Below are positions 10,997-20,235 of a stretch of 64,000 nt of DNA, one piece after another. This DNA comes from Rhynchopus euleeides. Lineage: Eukaryota > Euglenozoa > Diplonemea > Diplonemida > Diplonemidae. Position 1 is the first letter of the stretch, and the number at the start of each line of letters is the position of its first letter. Below the pieces are notes generated by a model. The model saw only the letters and a list, made by a program, of their open reading frames with translations, was not told the DNA's origin and did not search any database. A program made the translations under genes and the position numbers. The stretch is from contig OY723286.1 of assembly GCA_963210315.1 (NCBI GenBank), positions 1,922,001 through 1,986,000 of the forward strand. The letters are read 5' to 3'.

Positions 10997-11781
10997 ATGG
11001 GGAAGTCTGTCCTGCTTGTGGTGTCGCAGCACACGGAGATGCCGGCCACGGCGGCGCAGAAGAAGGAGGGAGTGGTGCCGACGGCGACCGGGTGGTACCT
11101 GCCGGAGGTGGCGCACCCCTACGCCGTGTTCAAGGCTGCTGGGTACGACGTGGTGTTTGTCAGCCCGAAGGGCGGGGATGCGGGGTGCGACGTGTCGAGC
11201 CTCGAGGTATGCACGGCTGTGCCGCACTGATGTTGTAACTCCCGCACCGCCACACGCAGGGCTTCGCTGGGGACGCCGAGTCGCAGAAGTTCAAGGAGCA
11301 GCACATGAAGGAGGGGAAGTCCCTGGCCACCGTGTCACTCGCAGAGCTGCCGAAGCCTGCCGCAAAAAAAAAAAAAAAGTACGACGCCATCTTCTACGCG
11401 GGCGGGCACGGGGTGATGTGGGACTTCCCCGACTGTGAGGCGCAGAACAAGGCGGCAACTGCGATCTACGAGAAGGGAGGTGTTGTGGCCGCCGTGTGCC
11501 ACGGCCCTGCTGCGCTCGTCAACGTGAAGCTGTCGTCCGGGGAGTACCTGGTTGCCGGGAAGTTTGTGGGCGGGTTCACCAACACCGAGGAGGACGCTGT
11601 GGCGAAGTCGGAGGTGATGCCCTTCATGCTGGAGACGACGCTGAAGGAGCGCGGGGCGAAGTTTGTCTCGGTCAAGGACTGGGGCGAGCTGTCCGTCGTG
11701 GATGGGCGTCTGGTGACGGGGCAGAACCCAGGGTCTGCGACTGCGACCGCCAAGGACGTTGTGTCGGTGCTCAGCAAGTGA
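10997..11781 (+). CDS. Hsp31/DJ-1 family protein (glyoxalase III / chaperone type), two exons
   Basis: The product is 243 residues from exons 10997-11206 and 11260-11781. Exon 1 encodes the strand VLLVVSQH and TGWYLPEVAHP with the acidic residue E37 of the Hsp31 site. Exon 2 encodes GGHG (118-121), the nucleophile elbow AVCHGPAAL (C150, H151) and TGQNPxSA near the C terminus, all characteristic of Hsp31-like members that convert methylglyoxal to lactate and protect proteins. The 53-bp intron starts GTATG and ends GCAG, between codons. A run of 15 A (11364-11378) encodes five lysines in the loop before the core and keeps the frame. No signal peptide is seen, so it should be cytosolic, unlike most neighbours. 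Confidence 0.88.
11207..11259 (+). other. Spliceosomal cis-intron in the Hsp31 gene
   Basis: 53 bp, GT-AG, phase 0, with an in-frame stop when unspliced. Removing it joins SLE to GFAGDAE, continuous with the family alignment. Cis-introns are nearly absent from trypanosomatids, so this bears on the organism's identity. Confidence 0.8.
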
Positions 11782-12352
11782 TGCTGTCCGTGCCTCAAGT
11801 GATCAGGTTGCCGGTGGAAACCGTCTGTCTGTGTGTTTCGATACAAACACGCCACGGCTCGACGTGGTGTGCCCAATTCTCTTGTAATCTTGGGTCCAAC
11901 ACCCACGGTGTGGGTGTCTAGCTCGGGTGCACGCTGTCTTGAACCACCTTCCCCTGTTCATGACGCGCATGACGTGCAGGGTTTGTTTCGCCTCCTTGCC
12001 CTTCATCTGTTCTCTTCCGCATCAGCAAGAGAGCCAGCTCCTTTTCGTACTTCCCCGACGGCTGGCCAGGCGCCGGCCACCCAGACACTGTGTGACGTCA
12101 GTCCGTGTTCTCGCGATCGGACTCCATGTCCGAACCGCGTCAGGCGGAGAAACCATCTGTCACAGCAACAGTGTGCCTCATTCGACCCCCCATAGCAGCC
12201 CCACCCTTGTGATGTGGACAAGAGCGATGCACGCATCTGTTGTGAGCATTGTGGTGGGACCACACCCGCTGGACCACTGCTCAACTGCACACACCGACAC
12301 CACACCACCCACATGATAGTGATTGCATTACAACCTTGACACGACCGACATA
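11782..12352. other. Intergenic spacer, Hsp31 gene to pacifastin-array gene
   Basis: No gene supported. It contains a perfect 8-bp hairpin with a three-base loop (ACACCCAC-GGT-GTGGGTGT, 11899-11917) about 120 bases after the stop codon, and a CA-rich leader before the next ATG. Confidence 0.5.
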
Positions 12353-15300
12353 ATGCTGAACATTATCGCGGCTGCGATTCTGGTAGCCACAGCAGGTGGT
12401 GCGGTGGCGCAAAAGTCGTGCACTCTCGAGTGTGGCACTATCGTGGCTGACGGCTGGACTGGCAAGGGCGAGTCCTACAACGACTGCAACGACTGCTTCT
12501 GCAACAACGGTGTTGTGAGCTGCAGCCGTAAGGCATGCCGGACGAAGTCGTGCCCTGAGAAGAAGACGTGCACTCTCGAGTGTGGCACTATCGTGGCTGA
12601 CGGCTGGACTGGCAAGGGTGAGTCTTACAACGACTGCAACGACTGCTTCTGCAACAACGGTGTTGTGGGCTGCACCCGCAAGGCCTGCGAGACGACGTCG
12701 TGCCCTGAGAAGAAGACGTGCACTCTCGAGTGTGGCACTATCGTGGCTGACGGCTGGACCGGCAAGGGCGAGTCCTACAACGACTGCAACGACTGCTTCT
12801 GCAACAACGGTGTTGTGAGCTGCAGCCGTAAGGCATGCCGGACGAAGTCGTGCCCTGAGAAGAAGACGTGCACTCTCGAGTGTGGCACTATCGTGGCTGA
12901 CGGTTGGACTGGCAAGGGCGAGTCCTACAACGACTGCAACGACTGCTTCTGCAACAACGGTGTTGTGGGCTGCACCCGCAAGGCCTGCGAGACGACGTCG
13001 TGCCCTGAGAAGAAGACGTGCACTCTCGAGTGCGGCACTATCGTGGCTGACGGCTGGACTGGCAAGGGCGAGTCTTACAACGACTGCAACGACTGCTTCT
13101 GCAACAACGGTGTTGTGAGCTGCAGCCGTAAGGCATGCCGGACGAAGTCGTGCCCTGAGAAGAAGACGTGCACTCTCGAGTGTGGCACTATCGTGGCTGA
13201 CGGTTGGACTGGCAAGGGCGAGTCCTACAACGACTGCAACGACTGCTTCTGCAACAACGGTGTTGTGGGCTGCACCCGCAAGGCATGCGAGACGACGTCG
13301 TGCCCTGAGAAGAAGACGTGCACTCTCGAGTGCGGCACTATCGTGGCTGACGGCTGGACTGGCAAGGGCGAGTCCTACAACGCCTGCAACGACTGCTTCT
13401 GCAACAACGGTGTTGTGGGCTGCACCCGCAAGGCCTGCGAGACGACTTCGTGCCCCGCGAAGAAGACGTGCACTCTCGAGTGTGGCACTATCGTGGCTGA
13501 CGGTTGGACTGGCAAGGGCGAGTCCTACAACGACTGCAACGACTGCTTCTGCAACAACGGTGTTGTGGGCTGCACCCGCAAGGCCTGCGAGACGACGTCG
13601 TGCCCTGAGAAGAAGACGTGCACTCTCGAGTGCGGCACTATCGTGGCTGACGGCTGGACTGGCAAGGGCGAGTCTTACAACGACTGCAACGACTGCTTCT
13701 GCAACAACGGTGTTGTGAGCTGCAGCCGTAAGGCATGCCGGACGAAGTCGTGCCCTGAGAAGAAGACGTGCACTCTCGAGTGTGGCACTATCGTGGCTGA
13801 CGGTTGGACTGGCAAGGGCGAGTCCTACAACGACTGCAACGACTGCTTCTGCAACAACGGTGTTGTGGGCTGCACCCGCAAGGCATGCGAGACGACGTCG
13901 TGCCCTGAGAAGAAGACGTGCACTCTCGAGTGCGGCACTATCGTGGCTGACGGCTGGACTGGCAAGGGCGAGTCCTACAACGCCTGCAACGACTGCTTCT
14001 GCAACAACGGTGTTGTGGGCTGCACCCGCAAGGCCTGCGAGACGACTTCGTGCCCCGCGAAGAAGACGTGCACTCTCGAGTGTGGCACTATCGTGGCTGA
14101 CGGTTGGACTGGCAAGGGCGAGTCCTACAACGACTGCAACGACTGCTTCTGCAACAACGGTGTTGTGGGCTGCACCCGCAAGGCCTGCGAGACGACGTCG
14201 TGCCCTGAGAAGAAGACCTGCACTCTCGAGTGCGGCACTATCGTGGCTGACGGCTGGACTGGCAAGGGCGAGTCTTACAACGACTGCAACGACTGCTTCT
14301 GCAACAACGGTGTTGTGGGCTGCACCCGCAAGGCATGCGAGACGACGTCGTGCCCTGAGAAGAAGACCTGCACTCTCGAGTGCGGCACTATCGTGGCTGA
14401 CGGCTGGACGGGAAAGGGCGAGTCCTACAACGACTGCAACGACTGCTTCTGCAACAACGGTGTTGTGGGCTGCACCCGCAAGGCCTGCGAGACGACGTCG
14501 TGCCCTGAGAAGAAGACCTGCACTCTCGAGTGCGGCACTATCGTGGCTGACGGCTGGACTGGCAAGGGCGAGTCTTACAACGACTGCAACGACTGCTTCT
14601 GCAACAACGGTGTTGTGGGCTGCACCCGCAAGGCATGCGAGACGACGTCGTGCCCTGAGAAGAAGACCTGCACTCTCGAGTGCGGCACTATCGTGGCTGA
14701 CGGCTGGACTGGCAAGGGCGAGTCCTACAACGACTGCAACGACTGCTTCTGCAACAACGGTGTTGTGGGCTGCACCCGCAAGGCCTGCGAGACGACGTCG
14801 TGCCCCGCGAAGAAGACCTGCACTCTCGAGTGTGGCACTATCGTGGCTGACGGTTGGACTGGCAAGGGCGAGTCCTACAACGACTGCAACGACTGCTTCT
14901 GCAACAACGGTGTTGTGGGCTGCACCCGCAAGGCATGCGAGACGACGTCGTGCCCTGAGAAGAAGACGTGCACTCTCGAGTGCGGCACTATCGTGGCTGA
15001 CGGCTGGACCGGAAAGGGCGAGTCCTACAACGACTGCAACGACTGCTTCTGCAACAACGGTGTTGTGGGTTGCACCCGCAAGGCCTGCGAGACGACGTCG
15101 TGCCCCGCGAAGAAGACCTGCACTCTCGAGTGTGGCACTATCGTGGCTGACGGCTGGACTGGCAAGGGCGAGTCCTACAACGACTGCAACGACTGCTTCT
15201 GCAACAACGGTGTTGTGGGCTGCACCCGTAAGGCCTGCGAGACGACGTCGTGCCCTGAGAAGAAGACCTGCACTCTCGAGTGCGGCACTATCGTGGCTGA

Positions 15301-18300
15301 CGGCTGGACCGGAAAGGGCGAGTCTTACAACGACTGCAACGACTGCTTCTGCAACAACGGTGTTGTGGGCTGCACCCGCAAGGCCTGCGAGACGACTTCG
15401 TGCCCCGCGAAGAAGACCTGCACTCTCGAGTGTGGCACTATCGTGGCTGACGGCTGGACTGGCAAGGGCGAGTCTTACAACGACTGCAACGACTGCTTCT
15501 GCAACAACGGTGTTGTGGGCTGCACCCGCAAGGCATGCGAGACGACGTCGTGCCCTGAGAAGAAGACGTGCACTCTCGAGTGCGGCACTATCGTGGCTGA
15601 CGGCTGGACTGGCAAGGGCGAGTCCTACAACGACTGCAACGACTGCTTCTGCAACAACGGTGTTGTGGGCTGCACCCGCAAGGCCTGCGAGACGACGTCG
15701 TGCCCCGCGAAGAAGACCTGCACTCTCGAGTGTGGCACTATCGTGGCTGACGGTTGGACTGGCAAGGGCGAGTCCTACAACGACTGCAACGACTGCTTCT
15801 GCAACAACGGTGTTGTGGGCTGCACCCGCAAGGCCTGCGAGACGACGTCGTGCCCTGAGAAGAAGACGTGCACTCTCGAGTGCGGCACTATCGTGGCTGA
15901 CGGCTGGACCGGAAAGGGCGAGTCTTACAACGACTGCAACGACTGCTTCTGCAACAACGGTGTTGTGGGCTGCACCCGCAAGGCCTGCGAGACGACTTCG
16001 TGCCCCGCGAAGAAGACCTGCACTCTCGAGTGTGGCACTATCGTGGCTGACGGCTGGACTGGCAAGGGCGAGTCTTACAACGACTGCAACGACTGCTTCT
16101 GCAACAACGGTGTTGTGGGCTGCACCCGCAAGGCATGCGAGACGACGTCGTGCCCTGAGAAGAAGACGTGCACTCTCGAGTGCGGCACTATCGTGGCTGA
16201 CGGCTGGACCGGAAAGGGCGAGTCCTACAACGACTGCAACGACTGCTTCTGCAACAACGGTGTTGTGGGTTGCACCCGCAAGGCCTGCGAGACGACGTCG
16301 TGCCCCGCGAAGCAGACCTGCACTCTCGAGTGTGGCACTATCGTGGCTGACGGCTGGACTGGCAAGGGCGAGTCCTACAACGACTGCAACGACTGCTTCT
16401 GCAACAACGGTGTTGTGGGCTGCACCCGTAAGGCATGCGAGACGACGTCGTGCCCTGAGAAGAAGACCTGCACTCTCGAGTGCGGCACTATCGTGGCTGA
16501 CGGCTGGACCGGAAAGGGCGAGTCCTACAACGACTGCAACGACTGCTTCTGCAACAACGGTGTTGTGGGTTGCACCCGCAAGGCCTGCGAGACGACGTCG
16601 TGCCCCACGAAGAAGACCTGCACTCTCGAGTGTGGCACTATCGTGGCTGACGGCTGGACTGGCAAGGGCGAGTCCTACAACGACTGCAACGACTGCTTCT
16701 GCAACAACGGTGTTGTGGGCTGCACCCGCAAGGCCTGCGAGACGACGTCGTGCCCCGCGAAGAAGACCTGCACTCTCGAGTGTGGCACTATCGTGGCTGA
16801 CGGTTGGACTGGCAAGGGCGAGTCCTACAACGACTGCAACGACTGCTTCTGCAACAACGGTGTTGTGGGCTGCACCCGCAAGGCCTGCGAGACGACGTCG
16901 TGCCCTGAGAAGAAGACGTGCACTCTCGAGTGCGGCACTATCGTGGCTGACGGCTGGACCGGAAAGGGCGAGTCTTACAACGACTGCAACGACTGCTTCT
17001 GCAACAACGGTGTTGTGGGCTGCACCCGCAAGGCCTGCGAGACGACTTCGTGCCCCGCGAAGAAGACCTGCACTCTCGAGTGTGGCACTATCGTGGCTGA
17101 CGGCTGGACTGGCAAGGGCGAGTCTTACAACGACTGCAACGACTGCTTCTGCAACAACGGTGTTGTGGGCTGCACCCGCAAGGCATGCGAGACGACGTCG
17201 TGCCCTGAGAAGAAGACGTGCACTCTCGAGTGCGGCACTATCGTGGCTGACGGCTGGACCGGAAAGGGCGAGTCCTACAACGACTGCAACGACTGCTTCT
17301 GCAACAACGGTGTTGTGGGTTGCACCCGCAAGGCCTGCGAGACGACGTCGTGCCCCGCGAAGCAGACCTGCACTCTCGAGTGTGGCACTATCGTGGCTGA
17401 CGGCTGGACTGGCAAGGGCGAGTCCTACAACGACTGCAACGACTGCTTCTGCAACAACGGTGTTGTGGGCTGCACCCGTAAGGCATGCGAGACGACGTCG
17501 TGCCCTGAGAAGAAGACCTGCACTCTCGAGTGCGGCACTATCGTGGCTGACGGCTGGACCGGAAAGGGCGAGTCCTACAACGACTGCAACGACTGCTTCT
17601 GCAACAACGGTGTTGTGGGTTGCACCCGCAAGGCCTGCGAGACGACGTCGTGCCCCACGAAGAAGACCTGCACTCTCGAGTGTGGCACTATCGTGGCTGA
17701 CGGCTGGACTGGCAAGGGCGAGTCCTACAACGACTGCAACGACTGCTTCTGCAACAACGGTGTTGTGGGCTGCACCCGCAAGGCCTGCGAGACGACGTCG
17801 TGCCCCGCGAAGAAGACCTGCACTCTCGAGTGTGGCACTATCGTGGCTGACGGTTGGACTGGCAAGGGCGAGTCCTACAACGACTGCAACGACTGCTTCT
17901 GCAACAACGGTGTTGTGGGCTGCACCCGCAAGGCATGCGAGACGACGTCGTGCCCTGAGAAGAAGACGTGCACTCTCGAGTGCGGCACTATCGTGGCTGA
18001 CGGCTGGACCGGAAAGGGCGAGTCCTACAACGACTGCAACGACTGCTTCTGCAACAACGGTGTTGTGGGTTGCACCCGCAAGGCCTGCGAGACGACGTCG
18101 TGCCCCGCGAAGAAGACCTGCACTCTCGAGTGTGGCACTATCGTGGCTGACGGCTGGACTGGCAAGGGCGAGTCCTACAACGACTGCAACGACTGCTTCT
18201 GCAACAACGGTGTTGTGGGCTGCACCCGTAAGGCCTGCGAGACGACGTCGTGCCCTGAGAAGAAGACCTGCACTCTCGAGTGCGGCACTATCGTGGCTGA

Positions 18301-18874
18301 CGGCTGGACCGGAAAGGGCGAGTCTTACAACGACTGCAACGACTGCTTCTGCAACAACGGTGTTGTGGGCTGCACCCGCAAGGCCTGCGAGACGACTTCG
18401 TGCCCCGCGAAGAAGACCTGCACTCTCGAGTGTGGCACTATCGTGGCTGACGGCTGGACTGGCAAGGGCGAGTCTTACAACGACTGCAACGACTGCTTCT
18501 GCAACAACGGTGTTGTGGGCTGCACCCGCAAGGCATGCGAGACGACGTCGTGCCCTGAGAAGAAGACGTGCACTCTCGAGTGCGGCACTATCGTGGCTGA
18601 CGGCTGGACTGGCAAGGGCGAGTCCTACAACGACTGCAACGACTGCTTCTGCAACAACGGTGTTGTGGGCTGCACCCGCAAGGCCTGCGAGACGACTTCG
18701 TGCCCCGCGAAGAAGACCTGCACTCTCGAGTGTGGCACTATCGTGGCTGACGGCTGGACCGGCAAGGGCGAGAGGGACAACCACTGCAACACGTGCAGGT
18801 GTTCCAACGGCGCCCTTGCCTGCACCCTGATGGCGTGTGCCCCGAACAGCTGCCCTGCCCCTGGGGTCCTCTGA
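12353..18874 (+). CDS. Secreted giant protein of 43 tandem pacifastin-like inhibitor domains
   Basis: 2,173 residues: a signal peptide (1-20), 43 domains of exactly 50 residues, and a 3-residue tail. Each domain has eight cysteines, C-x3-C-x17-C-x2-C-x-C-x6-C-x4-C-x4-C. The core CNDCFCNNGVVGCTRKAC fits the pacifastin rule C-N-x-C-x-C-x2-G-x3-C-T-x3-C, although the first loop is longer than in arthropod pacifastins. By analogy the reactive site follows C-T or C-S, giving Arg (trypsin-type) in the repeated domains and Leu in the divergent last domain (CTLMAC). Variants include SCSRKAC in domains 1, 3, 5 and 9, and linkers PEKK, PAKK, PAKQ and PTKK. ATG 12353 is preferred over an upstream TTG because it starts the signal peptide. 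Inhibitor function is inference; a structural cysteine-rich matrix role is the alternative. Confidence 0.75.
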   Translation: MLNIIAAAILVATAGGAVAQKSCTLECGTIVADGWTGKGESYNDCNDCFCNNGVVSCSRKACRTKSCPEKKTCTLECGTIVADGWTGKGESYNDCNDCFCNNGVVGCTRKACETTSCPEKKTCTLECGTIVADGWTGKGESYNDCNDCFCNNGVVSCSRKACRTKSCPEKKTCTLECGTIVADGWTGKGESYNDCNDCFCNNGVVGCTRKACETTSCPEKKTCTLECGTIVADGWTGKGESYNDCNDCFCNNGVVSCSRKACRTKSCPEKKTCTLECGTIVADGWTGKGESYNDCNDCFCNNGVVGCTRKACETTSCPEKKTCTLECGTIVADGWTGKGESYNACNDCFCNNGVVGCTRKACETTSCPAKKTCTLECGTIVADGWTGKGESYNDCNDCFCNNGVVGCTRKACETTSCPEKKTCTLECGTIVADGWTGKGESYNDCNDCFCNNGVVSCSRKACRTKSCPEKKTCTLECGTIVADGWTGKGESYNDCNDCFCNNGVVGCTRKACETTSCPEKKTCTLECGTIVADGWTGKGESYNACNDCFCNNGVVGCTRKACETTSCPAKKTCTLECGTIVADGWTGKGESYNDCNDCFCNNGVVGCTRKACETTSCPEKKTCTLECGTIVADGWTGKGESYNDCNDCFCNNGVVGCTRKACETTSCPEKKTCTLECGTIVADGWTGKGESYNDCNDCFCNNGVVGCTRKACETTSCPEKKTCTLECGTIVADGWTGKGESYNDCNDCFCNNGVVGCTRKACETTSCPEKKTCTLECGTIVADGWTGKGESYNDCNDCFCNNGVVGCTRKACETTSCPAKKTCTLECGTIVADGWTGKGESYNDCNDCFCNNGVVGCTRKACETTSCPEKKTCTLECGTIVADGWTGKGESYNDCNDCFCNNGVVGCTRKACETTSCPAKKTCTLECGTIVADGWTGKGESYNDCNDCFCNNGVVGCTRKACETTSCPEKKTCTLECGTIVADGWTGKGESYNDCNDCFCNNGVVGCTRKACETTSCPAKKTCTLECGTIVADGWTGKGESYNDCNDCFCNNGVVGCTRKACETTSCPEKKTCTLECGTIVADGWTGKGESYNDCNDCFCNNGVVGCTRKACETTSCPAKKTCTLECGTIVADGWTGKGESYNDCNDCFCNNGVVGCTRKACETTSCPEKKTCTLECGTIVADGWTGKGESYNDCNDCFCNNGVVGCTRKACETTSCPAKKTCTLECGTIVADGWTGKGESYNDCNDCFCNNGVVGCTRKACETTSCPEKKTCTLECGTIVADGWTGKGESYNDCNDCFCNNGVVGCTRKACETTSCPAKQTCTLECGTIVADGWTGKGESYNDCNDCFCNNGVVGCTRKACETTSCPEKKTCTLECGTIVADGWTGKGESYNDCNDCFCNNGVVGCTRKACETTSCPTKKTCTLECGTIVADGWTGKGESYNDCNDCFCNNGVVGCTRKACETTSCPAKKTCTLECGTIVADGWTGKGESYNDCNDCFCNNGVVGCTRKACETTSCPEKKTCTLECGTIVADGWTGKGESYNDCNDCFCNNGVVGCTRKACETTSCPAKKTCTLECGTIVADGWTGKGESYNDCNDCFCNNGVVGCTRKACETTSCPEKKTCTLECGTIVADGWTGKGESYNDCNDCFCNNGVVGCTRKACETTSCPAKQTCTLECGTIVADGWTGKGESYNDCNDCFCNNGVVGCTRKACETTSCPEKKTCTLECGTIVADGWTGKGESYNDCNDCFCNNGVVGCTRKACETTSCPTKKTCTLECGTIVADGWTGKGESYNDCNDCFCNNGVVGCTRKACETTSCPAKKTCTLECGTIVADGWTGKGESYNDCNDCFCNNGVVGCTRKACETTSCPEKKTCTLECGTIVADGWTGKGESYNDCNDCFCNNGVVGCTRKACETTSCPAKKTCTLECGTIVADGWTGKGESYNDCNDCFCNNGVVGCTRKACETTSCPEKKTCTLECGTIVADGWTGKGESYNDCNDCFCNNGVVGCTRKACETTSCPAKKTCTLECGTIVADGWTGKGESYNDCNDCFCNNGVVGCTRKACETTSCPEKKTCTLECGTIVADGWTGKGESYNDCNDCFCNNGVVGCTRKACETTSCPAKKTCTLECGTIVADGWTGKGERDNHCNTCRCSNGALACTLMACAPNSCPAPGVL
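12413..18862 (+). repeat. 150-bp coding minisatellite, 43 units
   Basis: 43 head-to-tail 150-bp units in one frame with few substitutions. Higher-order structure is visible: a roughly 300-bp alternation of two domain types at the start, and a duplicated block of seven units marked by rare linker variants PAKQ (near 16311 and 17361) and PTKK (near 16612 and 17662), each pair 1,050 bp apart. Confidence 0.9.
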
Positions 18875-20235
18875 GTCCGCCGTTGTTGCATGACGTCGTG
18901 CTTCTTCGTGCACACTCGCACCTGCCACCCCAGCCTGTTTCCTGTGTCCTGCTGCTGTGCGCGTGATTCCCTGTGCTGATGCGAGCCTCCTAGTGCCGTC
19001 CTGCAGCAACCCGCATTCCGGGAGGTGCATGGATGGTTCTTTGGAGGCATCGGCATGCGGAGCACGCGATGCTTCCCAACAGGAACCCGGCCCTCTCTCG
19101 ACCCCTCTCTCTCTCCCTCTTCCCACTCTCTATGTTGCGGTGTCGCCACCGCGCCCCTCCCCGCTCTATGTGAGGCTCACAGCCTCGTGGCCTACGGCCT
19201 CTTTTTGTGTGCAGCAGCAGCGTGCGGGACTCCCTGCGTCCTCACGCATGCTTTGTCTATCGTCGATCAGCAGTCTCTTTCGCGTGCGACTGCAGTGTGA
19301 TTTCCTAGGCATGGTGGGGTGGCTTGCGCATGGGATCTGGCTCAGGCTCAGACCTTCCTCGAGAGCTGCACGTGTTTGTGGCGCACATACTGGGGCAGTG
19401 TTTGAAGCTGCCTCGGGAAGGATGTGGGGTGGAGTGGTTAACAATCCTCCACTCAGTTGCGTTGAGTTTCACAACTGCGGCCAAGGTCAGACTGTACCCC
19501 CAGCTTCCCGCAGCCATCCAACTGTCTTCTTTCTTTTTCTAGTTTCTATTTTCTATTTTCCATCAATTCTACGTTCTGCCTTCTACATCGCACAGGGTTG
19601 CTTCTTTGTTCCTCAAGGTGATTCAGCCAAGGACTGCCAAACGAGTCATACCCTGTTCCTACAGACGGCCCATCTCTGGGCCTGGTTCCCCACTGCCGCT
19701 GACGTGTGTGTCGATCCTATTGTCGACTAGCACGACGTATCGCACAGTGGGTGATTTTTCGCATGCGGGAACGCCAGGGGGCAAGCAGGGGTGGGCGGGC
19801 GCGTGGTTGTGTGGCAGAGGGACGGCATGAGGGCGGGCCGTGCACCTCGGAGGTGTGCGTCCTGCCGCACAACAGCAAGCCGTGCCGCATCCACACAGCT
19901 GCAACCCCTCACAGCATCCTTCACACCCTTGTCCCTGATACCGTATCCCGACGTACCTACCGACATCACTTCCCCACTTCCTCGAGCTGATGCTGCAGCC
20001 TAGCTGCAGCCTCTCCACTCGTGGCTGTCGAGAGGAATTGATGTTCGGATGCCAACACCTGCAGTGCTGCCCCACCCCCAGGCCTTCCCACCACCTGTGC
20101 TTCTGATGATCCCATTTGCGTATTTGTGTGTCCCTCACACCAGACGTCTCGCACCCTTGCATATCACACCACACACCGCACCGCACTGAACAGATTCTGC
20201 ACAAGGGTAAGAGCAAGCAACGAAAGACACACGAA
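18875..20235. other. Intergenic spacer, pacifastin-array gene to guanine deaminase gene
   Basis: No convincing gene; overlapping open frames on both strands lack ATG starts, domain signals or the local codon bias. It includes a CT-rich tract near 19095-19130, a TTTCTATTTTC-type run near 19530-19560, a 7-bp hairpin GCTGCAG / CTGCAGC (19992-20010), and a CA-rich leader with CTGAACAG ending at 20193 as candidate splice acceptor. Confidence 0.5.

Noticed and set aside
13782-18830. A second long + strand frame within the array (Ala/Arg/Ser/Thr-rich)
   Set aside because: Shadow of the same repeat with low-complexity content; broken in the first units and without a proper start.
12413-18862. Regular 150-bp repetition considered as a CRISPR-like or non-coding satellite
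   Set aside because: There is no repeat-spacer alternation; units are in frame, encode a conserved cysteine domain and are bounded by a signal peptide and a stop.
12281-19126. A 2,281-codon open frame on the minus strand opposite the pacifastin array, and its shorter sister at 39866-44311
   Set aside because: It is open only because a 150-bp unit with no stop in that frame is repeated. It has no signal peptide or domain logic, while the + strand frame has a signal peptide and a conserved cysteine pattern.
18957-19730. 257-codon + strand frame after the pacifastin gene
   Set aside because: No ATG at its start, low-complexity pyrimidine-derived residues and no homology that I recognise.
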